Part shown: piece after piece, positions 1 through 5,294 of the stretch
Position numbering within the stretch: position 1 is the stretch's first letter
How the letters are laid out: every line of letters starts with the position of its first letter
Assembly: GCA_017407375.1 (NCBI GenBank)
Contig: JAFQWT010000166.1
Coordinates: 1 to 5,294 of the forward strand
DNA length: 5,294 bases
Origin: Clostridia bacterium
Lineage (GTDB): Bacteria > Bacillota > Clostridia > Oscillospirales > CAG-272
Direction: 5' to 3'
Made by a program: the position numbers and the translations under genes
The notes under the pieces: model-generated
What the model was told of the DNA's origin: nothing
Seen by the model: only the letters and a program-made list of their open reading frames with translations
The model's database searches: none

Positions 1-3000
1 CCTGCACGGAGAAGGCGACCTATTATATGTCCTGCGTGTGCGGCGCGCACGATACGGAGGAAAGCCCGGTCTTTGCCAGCGGCAGTCTTGCCTCCCACCG
101 CTATGACCAGGAGGTCGTGGACGAGAGATATCTCCGTGAGCCGGCCACCTGCACGGGTGCCGCCCTCTACTATTGCTCCTGCGTGTGCGGTGAGTTCAGT
201 GTCTACCAAAGCACCTCCTTCCGCTACGGTGAGCCCCTCCCGCATACCGAGGCGGCCCCCATCACCGAGAATGAGGTGGAGCCCACCTGCGCTGCGGCGG
301 GCAGCTACGACCTCGTCGTCCGCTGTGCCACCTGCACGGAGCACGTGTTCAGCCGCCAGACCTTCACCCTCTCCCCCACGGGCAACCATACGAAGGGGGA
401 TGCCGTTACCGAGAATAACGTCGCGCCCACCTGTAAGGAGGACGGCCATTACGACGAGGTCTATTACTGCACGGTGTGCGGCGGTGAGGCCGCCCGCAAG
501 ACCGTCACCGTCCCCGCCACGGGCGTCTGCGTGCAGAGCACCGAGCCGACGGTAGAGAACAAGGTCGAGTCCTCCTGTACCGTCAAGGGCAGCTACGACG
601 AGGTCTATTCCTGCATCCATTGCGGCGAGGAGATGCTCCGCCTGAGCAAGGAGCTGCCGCTGGCCGACCATGAGGGCGTTGAGACCGTCATCAAGGAGGC
701 CACCTGCCTTGAAAAGGGCGAAAAGAGGGTCACCTGCAAGAACTGCGATTACGTCGGCCTCGTTACGATCCCGCGCCACCGCGCCCACAGCTATCAGGAC
801 GGCCTTTGCACGGTGTGCGGCATTCCCGAAAAGACCACCGCCGTCAGCGTGAGCGGCAACAAGATCACGGGCATTGACGCCGCCTCGATCGCGGCATCGG
901 GCGGTATCGTCCGCCTCCCCGAGGTCTACAACGGGACCTACGTCACGGAGATCGATGCCTCGGCCTTTGCGGGCAACCCCGACATCAAGGCCATCTATCT
1001 CACCGCCAACATCAAGTCGCTGCCGAACTCGGTCTTTGAAAACTGCACGGGCCTTGAGAAGGTCGTGTTTGCCGAGGGACTGACGAGCATCGGCAATTAC
1101 GCCTTCCGCGGCTGCACGTCGCTTCGGGAGATCGTCCTGCCCGACACGCTCACAAGGATCGGCACGCAGGCCTTCTACGGCTCGGCGGCGGTCACCCGCA
1201 TCGTCATCGGTGAGGGCGTGACCTCGATCGGCACGCAGGCCTTTGCGGGCTGTGTCAACCTTAAGACGGTGGAGTACAACGCCAAGAATTGCCTGACGGT
1301 TTCGGAGAACACCTTTGCCTCGGGCGGGCGTGACGTCGGCGGCTTTGATATCGTCATCGGCACGCGCGTGGAGGCGATCCCCGGCAGTCTTTTCTACTTC
1401 AATAAGACCGGCACCTCCTACGCCAGCGAGCTCTCGCTTATCAAGTCGATCACCTTCCGTGAGGGCGGCGTCTGCGCCTCGATCGGCAATTACGCCTTTG
1501 CCTCTCCCTTTGTGAAGGGCATGACCGTCTATCTCCCCGCCACGGTCAAGACGGTGGGGGATTACGCCTTCCGCGGCTCGACCGACTGGTCGGACGGCTC
1601 AAACCACTACTTCTACCGCCGTCCCGTGATGATCCTCTCGGCGGCTGAAACGAAGCCCTCGGGCTTTAGCTCCTACTTCGCAAGGGCGGGCGCCTACTTC
1701 TATAACGGCACCTCCTTCACCTTTGAAAATCCCTACCTCTTCGGCGCCACGGGCGTCCACGGCGTGACCGAGGACGGCTATTACTGGGCCGAGAAGGGGG
1801 ACGGCACGCTTGTCATCTATGCCGTTGACGACAACGTGACCGAGGTCGTCTTCCCCGAGACGATCGGCGGTAAGACCGTGACCGAGATCGCCGTTGGCAC
1901 GCTCTACTACCACAAGAACGTGACGAGCATCGTCATTCCCAAGGGCATCACCAAGATCGGTAAGCAGGCCTTTGCCTTCTGCGATGCGCTCACGCGTGTG
2001 GAATTTAACGCCGTGGCCTGCGCGGACCTTGAGGGCTCGGCCTTCTTCACCGTGAACAATTCGGGCTACGTGGAGATCCTCTTCGTCATCGACAAGGACG
2101 TTACCCGCATCCCCTCGTACTTCCTGACGACCGCCAACAACTACAACGCAAAATTCAAAAAGACGGTCGTCTTCGAAAAGGGCAGCGCCTGCACTGAGAT
2201 CGCCGACTATGCCTTCACCGGTGGCGCTTTCACCTCGGTGGTGATCCCCGCCTCGGTCGCCACGGTCGAATACAATGGCTTCGGTGACTTCAACTCGAAT
2301 ATCTATTACGAGGGCACCGCCGCCGACTGGGCCGCGATCGAGATGAAGGGCAGCAACACCTTCACCTACAGCCGCTTCTACTATTACGTGGAGGGTGAGC
2401 CCACCGCCCACGGCACCTGGTGGAGCTACGGGGAGGACGGTATGCCCTGTGAGGTCGCCTATGCGCCCGCCCCCGGCACCGCGGGCTACGCCAGCGCGGG
2501 CCTTACCTACAAGCTCTCCTCGGACGGCACCTATTACATCCTCTCCTCGGCGGACAGCGCCACCGACACCGAGATCTATATCGCGGAGAGCTTTAACGGC
2601 CTGCCCGTTTGTGAGATCGCCTCGAACGTCTTCCGCGCCAGGGCCGACATCACCGCCGTCCATTTCCCCGCAGGGCTCAAGAGCATCGGGATGTACGCCT
2701 TCCAGGACTGCACCGCGCTTGCCTCCGTCACCCTGCCAAGCGGGCTGACAACGCTCAGCGACTCGGTCTTCTACGGCTGCACCGCCCTCTCCGAGGTCTC
2801 GCTCGGCTCGTCGCTCAAGACGATGGGCAACTCGGTCTTCTATAATTGCACGTCGCTTTCAGAGATCACTCTCCCCGCCACCCTTGAGACGGTCGGCGGT
2901 ACGGCCTTCGCCTACACGCAGCTTTCAAAGATCGCTCTCCCCGCCTCGCTCAGGGGCATCGGTAGCACCGCGTTTGACAATACGCCCATTGTCGATGACC

Positions 3001-4304
3001 CCGCCAACTGGGATATGGAGAATATGCTCTTCTACGTCGATACCTGCCTGATGTCGGTCAACCCCGCCGTGGAGGGTGAGATCACCGTCCGTGAGGGCAC
3101 CACCGTGGTCACGTATTCCGCCTTCTACTCCTGCTCCAAGGTCACAAAGATCACCCTCCCCGAGGGGCTTCTCCACATCGCAGCGAATGCCTTTATGTAC
3201 TGCTCGGGCCTTCAGACGGTCAACCTGCCCGCCTCGCTCCTCACGATCGGCAACGGTGCCTTCTACAACTGCTCAAATCTTACGGGCCACTTTGATCTTC
3301 CCGCCTGTGACGTGCCCGCCCAGCTCTTTATGTACTGCAGCAAGATCGAGGGCGTCACGATCCCCGAGGGTGTCACCTCGATCGGGGAAGAGGCCTTCCT
3401 CTTCTGCTATCAGCTCGGAAACGTCACGCTTCCCAAAACGCTCAAAACCATCGGTGAGCAGGCCTTCTACAATTGCTATGCCTTCACCGAGCTGACGGTG
3501 CCCGAGGGCGTCACCTCGATCGGTGCGTCCGCCCTTCACGGTCTCACCTCGCTCAAGAAGCTCTACCTCCCCTCAACGCTCACGTCGCTGGAGGCGGGCG
3601 CTCTCGGCAGCATGAAGGAGCTTGAGGAGATCACGGTTCCCTTTGTCGGCCTTTCGAAGAAGCCCACAGGCCAGTCGGCACACTTCGGGCGCATCTTCAC
3701 CCAGAGCAATACCTACGTGGAGGGCGAGACCATTGGCCAGCAGTACGTCAGCGGTAACCGCGTCTATACCGCTTACTACTACATTCCTGCCGGTCTCAAA
3801 TCGGTCACCGTCCACGGCGGCGAGATCAACGATTACGCCTTCTACGGTATGAGCATGGTGGAAACGCTCACGCTGGGTGACGGTCTCACCATGATCTCGG
3901 GCAGCTCCTACCTCTCAAGCACCGCCCATTATAAGAATGAGGCCAATTGGACGGACGGCGCCCTCTACATCGGCAAGTACCTCATCAAGGTCAAATCCGA
4001 CGTTGCGGGTGAGTTCACCGTCCGTGAGGGCACGCTCGGCATCGCGGGCAGCGCCTTCTCGGGCTGCACGGGACTGACCTCGGTCACGCTCCCCGCCTCG
4101 CTTACCTTCATCGGCAGAAACGCCTTCTCGGGCTGCACGGCGCTCACTGCCGTCAGCTTCGGCGCTCCCGCCGCGTGGCGTGGCTACAACCCCTCCACCT
4201 ATATGTCCTACACGCTCACGCCCGAGGACGTGGCGGACGCCGCCTCAATGGCCACCTTCTTAACGACCAGCGGCCAGTCGGGTGCCTATTACACCCGCCA
4301 GTGA
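1..4304 (+). CDS. Giant BspA-like leucine-rich-repeat surface protein with N-terminal Cys-rich (CxxC) repeats, 5' partial
   Basis: The frame is open from the first full codon (base 3, reading CTEKATYYM) and lies inside a repeat unit, so the ATG at 27 is an internal Met and the true start and any signal peptide are upstream. The stop is TGA at 4302. Numbering from the Met at 27, residues 1-265 are Cys-rich repeats. Residues about 293-1380 are BspA-type LRRs (LRR_5), with units such as SIGNYAFRGCTSLREIVLPD recurring about every 23 residues. The C-terminus (W1384 to Q1425) is a cap similar in style to the end of other Clostridia BspA-like proteins. Family members are usually secreted or cell-surface proteins implicated in adhesion to host proteins or other bacteria; that role is inferred from the family. 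There is no LPXTG motif, SLH domain or terminal hydrophobic helix, so the anchoring mode is unknown and could lie in the missing N-terminus. Codon use is uniformly GC-rich, as in the neighbouring ATPase gene, with no sign of frameshift or recent transfer. Confidence 0.93.
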   Translation, partial: CTEKATYYMSCVCGAHDTEESPVFASGSLASHRYDQEVVDERYLREPATCTGAALYYCSCVCGEFSVYQSTSFRYGEPLPHTEAAPITENEVEPTCAAAGSYDLVVRCATCTEHVFSRQTFTLSPTGNHTKGDAVTENNVAPTCKEDGHYDEVYYCTVCGGEAARKTVTVPATGVCVQSTEPTVENKVESSCTVKGSYDEVYSCIHCGEEMLRLSKELPLADHEGVETVIKEATCLEKGEKRVTCKNCDYVGLVTIPRHRAHSYQDGLCTVCGIPEKTTAVSVSGNKITGIDAASIAASGGIVRLPEVYNGTYVTEIDASAFAGNPDIKAIYLTANIKSLPNSVFENCTGLEKVVFAEGLTSIGNYAFRGCTSLREIVLPDTLTRIGTQAFYGSAAVTRIVIGEGVTSIGTQAFAGCVNLKTVEYNAKNCLTVSENTFASGGRDVGGFDIVIGTRVEAIPGSLFYFNKTGTSYASELSLIKSITFREGGVCASIGNYAFASPFVKGMTVYLPATVKTVGDYAFRGSTDWSDGSNHYFYRRPVMILSAAETKPSGFSSYFARAGAYFYNGTSFTFENPYLFGATGVHGVTEDGYYWAEKGDGTLVIYAVDDNVTEVVFPETIGGKTVTEIAVGTLYYHKNVTSIVIPKGITKIGKQAFAFCDALTRVEFNAVACADLEGSAFFTVNNSGYVEILFVIDKDVTRIPSYFLTTANNYNAKFKKTVVFEKGSACTEIADYAFTGGAFTSVVIPASVATVEYNGFGDFNSNIYYEGTAADWAAIEMKGSNTFTYSRFYYYVEGEPTAHGTWWSYGEDGMPCEVAYAPAPGTAGYASAGLTYKLSSDGTYYILSSADSATDTEIYIAESFNGLPVCEIASNVFRARADITAVHFPAGLKSIGMYAFQDCTALASVTLPSGLTTLSDSVFYGCTALSEVSLGSSLKTMGNSVFYNCTSLSEITLPATLETVGGTAFAYTQLSKIALPASLRGIGSTAFDNTPIVDDPANWDMENMLFYVDTCLMSVNPAVEGEITVREGTTVVTYSAFYSCSKVTKITLPEGLLHIAANAFMYCSGLQTVNLPASLLTIGNGAFYNCSNLTGHFDLPACDVPAQLFMYCSKIEGVTIPEGVTSIGEEAFLFCYQLGNVTLPKTLKTIGEQAFYNCYAFTELTVPEGVTSIGASALHGLTSLKKLYLPSTLTSLEAGALGSMKELEEITVPFVGLSKKPTGQSAHFGRIFTQSNTYVEGETIGQQYVSGNRVYTAYYYIPAGLKSVTVHGGEINDYAFYGMSMVETLTLGDGLTMISGSSYLSSTAHYKNEANWTDGALYIGKYLIKVKSDVAGEFTVREGTLGIAGSAFSGCTGLTSVTLPASLTFIGRNAFSGCTALTAVSFGAPAAWRGYNPSTYMSYTLTPEDVADAASMATFLTTSGQSGAYYTRQ
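3..821 (+). repeat. Cys-rich CxxC repeat segment of the BspA-like protein (about 6 units)
   Basis: Each unit has the pattern C-x(9-11)-C-x2-C followed by a linker often reading like TENxVxPTC. Numbering from the Met at base 27, the lead cysteines are C42, C88, C136, C184 and C227, a period of 46, 48, 48 and 43 residues. The paired cysteines are C100/C103, C148/C151, C196/C199, C237/C240 and a final C261/C264. The unit cut by the left edge starts at C (base 3) and has CVCG at residues 3-6. The first complete unit carries an extra Cys (C50, C52, C54). The unit at 88-103 ends CATCT and lacks the usual Gly after the second Cys. Such spacing is compatible with small zinc-ribbon-like or disulfide-bonded modules, and similar segments precede LRRs in many Clostridia surface proteins. 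The metal or disulfide role is inferred. Confidence 0.8.
900..1730 (+). repeat. LRR block 1 of the BspA-like protein
   Basis: Residues about 292-568 (from the Met at 27). The block opens with GGIVRLPEVYNGTYVTEIDASAF, a typical entry into an LRR_5 array. About eight units follow, recognisable by the AF/VF core with a downstream C-x2-L-x2-V/I, for example NSVFENCTGLEKV, NYAFRGCTSLREI and TQAFAGCVNLKTV. Regularity falls off after about residue 425, where longer inserted loops appear (GGRDVGGFDIVIG; FNKTGTSYASELS). The block ends in an aromatic-rich segment with SNHYFYRRPVMILSAAE and AGAYFYN that does not read as LRR. The domain assignment is from the visible periodicity only. Confidence 0.8.
1758..2456 (+). 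repeat. LRR block 2 plus an internal cap module of the BspA-like protein
   Basis: Residues about 578-810. The block begins with HGVTEDGYYWAEKGDGTLVIYAV and an entry strand ending GGKTVTEIAVGTL. Several LRR units follow (KQAFAFCDALTRV, DYAFTGGAFTSV). It ends in IYYEGTAADW (residues 759-768) and FYYYVEGEPTAHGTWWSYGEDGMPCEV (from residue 784). That 'YY.GT..DW ... YYYxE..PT..G..W.Y..DG.P' arrangement is a familiar terminal module of BspA-like Clostridia proteins, where it usually closes an LRR array. Here it sits in the middle of the chain and is followed by a new array. Confidence 0.75.
3006..3101 (+). repeat. Twin insert module, copy 1 (NW...LFY...GEITVREGT)
   Basis: Residues 994-1025 read NWDMENMLFYVDTCLMSVNP and then AVEGEITVREGT. 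The module interrupts the LRR array and is followed at once by a regular unit (YSAFYSCSKVTKI). A second copy starts 313 residues later, at base 3945. Modules of this shape, in which a 'NW xxx xLY' strand leads to a 'G.xTVxEGT' strand, are common in BspA-like proteins and replace one or two LRR turns. Their function is unknown. Confidence 0.7.
3945..4034 (+). repeat. Twin insert module, copy 2 (NW...LYI...GEFTVREGT)
   Basis: Residues 1307-1336 read NWTDGALYIGKYLIKVKSDV and then AGEFTVREGT. This copy is two residues shorter between NW and REGT than copy 1. The DNA of the two copies is most similar at the end (GAGNTCACCGTCCGTGAGG at 3078-3096 and 4011-4029). It is followed by GSAFSGCTGLTSV, so each copy is coupled to a downstream canonical LRR, which suggests duplication of a module plus LRR unit. 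Confidence 0.7.
4176..4304 (+). other. C-terminal cap of the BspA-like protein
   Basis: The last 42 residues, from W1384, read WRGYNPSTYMSYTLTPEDVA and then DAASMATFLTTSGQSGAYYTRQ before TGA. They replace the LRR pattern with a short acidic/alanine helix-like stretch and an aromatic end. This resembles the 'LSDPATAAxYLT...YYW+R' tails that close many Clostridia BspA-like proteins, so the C-terminus appears natural and complete rather than truncated. There is no sortase signal or transmembrane helix. Confidence 0.6.
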
Positions 4305-4318
4305 TCTATCCCCAAAAG

Positions 4319-4349
4319 AAAAAGGCAGAGCCGTGGCTCTGCCTTTTTT
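4319..4349. terminator. Rho-independent terminator of the BspA-like gene, probably bidirectional
   Basis: A perfect 12-bp inverted repeat pairs AAAGGCAGAGCC (4321-4332) with GGCTCTGCCTTT (4335-4346). Folding leaves an effective CGTG tetraloop. It is followed by T's to 4349 and preceded by an A-rich run (4314-4323) that becomes a U-tract on the minus strand. It lies about 15 bases after the TGA at 4304, so it terminates the + gene. It can also act as a second stop for read-through from the convergent ATPase gene. Confidence 0.88.
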
Positions 4350-4385
4350 GTGCCCTTTGCCGCTAAGAGGACTAAGACGCAATCC

Positions 4386-4411
4386 TTTGGAGCAGAAATT
4401 GCCGTTTTCCG
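4386..4411 (+). repeat. 26-base intergenic direct repeat, copy 1
   Basis: The sequence begins TTTGGAGCAGAAATTGCCGT and ends TTTCCG. It matches copy 2 at 4568-4593 at 24 of 26 positions; the two differences are C/T and T/C transitions. The copies are 182 bases apart. This copy lacks an adjacent complementary arm, whereas copy 2 forms the left arm of palindrome B. Confidence 0.8.
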
Positions 4412-4489
4412 CCCCTCCCCGCGGATATGGTCGAAATGTGCACTCACTATCGTTTGCTTCATTTCTCCCTATCCTTGGGGTATCGCTGT

Positions 4490-4516
4490 GCAAAAACGCA
4501 AGGTTTGCGTTTTTGC
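4490..4516. repeat. Perfect 12-bp intergenic hairpin
   Basis: GCAAAAACGCAA (4490-4501) is followed by a GGT loop (4502-4504) and TTGCGTTTTTGC (4505-4516), an exact inverted repeat. The stem is A/T-rich with a short CGCAA/TTGCG centre and T5 on the right, so it could act as a weak terminator on either strand. It overlaps the left base of palindrome A by two bases. Confidence 0.75.
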
Positions 4517-4564
4517 TTGCTCACCGAAGGCGTACAGAGAGTACGTCAAATGCTGAGGACGAGC
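4515..4564. repeat. Intergenic palindrome A (two-part hairpin with GGCGTAC tip)
   Basis: The upper stem is GGCGTAC (4529-4535) against GTACGTC (4541-4547), 7 pairs including one G-T wobble, with loop AGAGA. The lower stem is GCTTGCTCA (4515-4523) against TGAGGACGAGC (4554-4564), 9 pairs with one wobble and a 2-base bulge. The tip is shared with palindrome B (4580-4637), but the lower stem is different and still complementary. Confidence 0.7.
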
Positions 4565-4567
4565 CGA

Positions 4568-4593
4568 TTTGGAGTAGAAATCGCCGTTTTCCG
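4568..4593 (+). repeat. 26-base intergenic direct repeat, copy 2
   Basis: The sequence begins TTTGGAGTAGAAATCGCCGT and ends TTTCCG, with 24 of 26 bases identical to the copy at 4386-4411. Its right half is the left arm of palindrome B. Confidence 0.8.
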
Positions 4594-4637
4594 GCCGACA
4601 GGCGTACAAAGGTACGTCGGAGGGAGGAAACGGCGAT
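4580..4637. repeat. Intergenic palindrome B (long imperfect hairpin with GGCGTAC tip)
   Basis: The outer stem is ATCGCCGTTTTCC (4580-4592) against GGAAACGGCGAT (4626-4637), 12 pairs with one bulged T. The middle stem is CCGAC (4595-4599) against GTCGG (4616-4620). The tip is GTAC (4604-4607) against GTAC (4612-4615) with loop AAAG; alternatively GGCGTAC (4601-4607) pairs with GTACGTC (4612-4618). It abuts the ATPase terminator, with only one base between them. Confidence 0.75.
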
Positions 4638-4638
4638 A

Positions 4639-4674
4639 AAAAAGAAAAGGAAGCTGTTGCTTCCTTTTCTTTTT
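4639..4674. terminator. Rho-independent terminator of the ABC ATPase gene, bidirectional in form
   Basis: A 16-bp perfect inverted repeat spans 4639-4654 and 4659-4674, with a GC-containing core GAAAAGGAAGC/GCTTCCTTTTC, a TGTT loop, and A-run/T-run flanks on both sides. Read on the minus strand, it begins 23 bases after the ATPase stop codon (4698-4700) and ends in a U-rich tract, as expected for the end of that transcript. On the plus strand it would catch read-through from the BspA-like gene. Confidence 0.87.
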
Positions 4675-4697
4675 GGTTATACCCAAATCTGCCGTCC

Positions 4698-5294
<597 letters not shown>

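Larger units (their letters stand above)
2502..4175 (+). repeat. LRR block 3 of the BspA-like protein (longest and most regular)
   Basis: Residues about 826-1383. The entry module is LTYKLSSDGTYYILSSADS followed by FNGLPVCEIASNVF. About seventeen LRR_5 units follow, for example MYAFQDCTALASV, DSVFYGCTALSEV, NSVFYNCTSLSEI, EEAFLFCYQLGNV, EQAFYNCYAFTEL, GSAFSGCTGLTSV and RNAFSGCTALTAV. Two insertions break the array: the twin modules starting NW at residues 994 and 1307, and a long non-LRR loop at about 1205-1255 (FVGLSKKPTGQSAHFGRIFTQ through VSGNRVYTAYYYIP). The array runs directly into the C-terminal cap at W1384. Confidence 0.8.
4305..4697. other. Intergenic region between convergent genes with clustered palindromes; no gene seen
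   Basis: The 393 bases contain, in order: a terminator (4319-4349), copy 1 of a 26-base direct repeat (4386-4411), a stretch with nothing recognised (about 4412-4489), a perfect hairpin (4490-4516), palindrome A (4515-4564), direct-repeat copy 2 (4568-4593) overlapping palindrome B (4580-4637), and the ATPase terminator (4639-4674). Open frames crossing this region run through both terminators and into the antisense of the flanking genes, so I do not call any of them. I see no tRNA, riboswitch or promoter that I can support. Confidence 0.8.

Noticed and set aside
27..29. ATG that could be taken as the start of the large + strand gene
   Set aside because: The frame is open upstream to base 3 and encodes CTEKATYY, the first half of a Cys repeat unit completed by MSCVCG. 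There is no room for a signal peptide, so the real start is upstream of the window.
1599..2663. 354-codon open frame on the minus strand
   Set aside because: It is fully antisense to the LRR gene, its product is a low-complexity G/V/R/D/E-rich string with no recognisable domain, and its openness follows from the strong GC-rich codon bias of the + strand gene.
4289..4462. 57-residue minus-strand small ORF starting MKQTIVSAHFDHIRGEG, with an AGGATAGGGAG stretch just upstream
   Set aside because: It passes through the first terminator hairpin and into the antisense of the BspA-like gene's 3' end. There is no recognisable family and no promoter. Conservation of the reading frame in other genomic copies would be needed to reopen it.
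4386..4637. Possible CRISPR array from repeated palindromic units
   Set aside because: There are only two copies of each repeat, with irregular spacing (182 bases for the 26-mer, about 71 for the tips), no uniform spacers and no cas genes.
4305..4697. Possible IS element or integron attachment site
   Set aside because: There is no transposase or integrase, no flanking target duplication that I can identify, and the palindromes do not match attC core sites that I recognise.

Overview
The window holds two protein genes that point at each other, both cut off by the window edges, with a 393-base intergenic stretch between them. GC-rich third positions (GCC, GGC, ATC, ACC codons), a very large BspA-type leucine-rich-repeat protein with CxxC repeats, and an MsmK/UgpC-type sugar ABC ATPase together suggest a moderately GC-rich gut-type Clostridia (Firmicutes), probably an uncultured Oscillospirales/Christensenellales-like lineage. 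The taxonomy is inferred from style and not proven.

Region 1 (1-4304, + strand) is the 3' 1433 codons of a giant, probably secreted or surface protein. Its start lies outside the window: the frame is already open and reading a Cys-rich repeat at base 3. The visible part has a Cys-rich segment of about six units (period about 48 residues, each with an isolated Cys followed by CxxC). About 29 BspA-like (LRR_5) leucine-rich repeats follow, in three blocks separated by non-LRR cap/linker segments, and then a short C-terminal cap ending in TGA. No sortase motif or C-terminal membrane helix is visible.

Region 2 (4305-4697) is non-coding. It is bounded by two strong stem-loops with A-tract/T-tract flanks, which are probably bidirectional terminators serving the convergent genes. 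Between them is an unusual cluster: two copies of a 26-base direct repeat, a perfect 12-bp hairpin, and two neighbouring imperfect cruciform-like hairpins. The two hairpins share the tip GGCGTAC...GTACGTC but have different, still complementary, lower stems. It looks like a REP/BIME-style palindromic intergenic element and is the least explained part of the window.

Region 3 (4698-5294, - strand) is the C-terminal 198 residues of a carbohydrate ABC-transporter ATPase: the H-loop and the MalK-type regulatory OB/TOBE domain. Its nucleotide-binding N-terminal half lies beyond the right edge.

The two genes are convergent, so they are not an operon, and nothing in the sequence links their functions. 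I see no defence system, phage, IS element, tRNA, rRNA or CRISPR array here.
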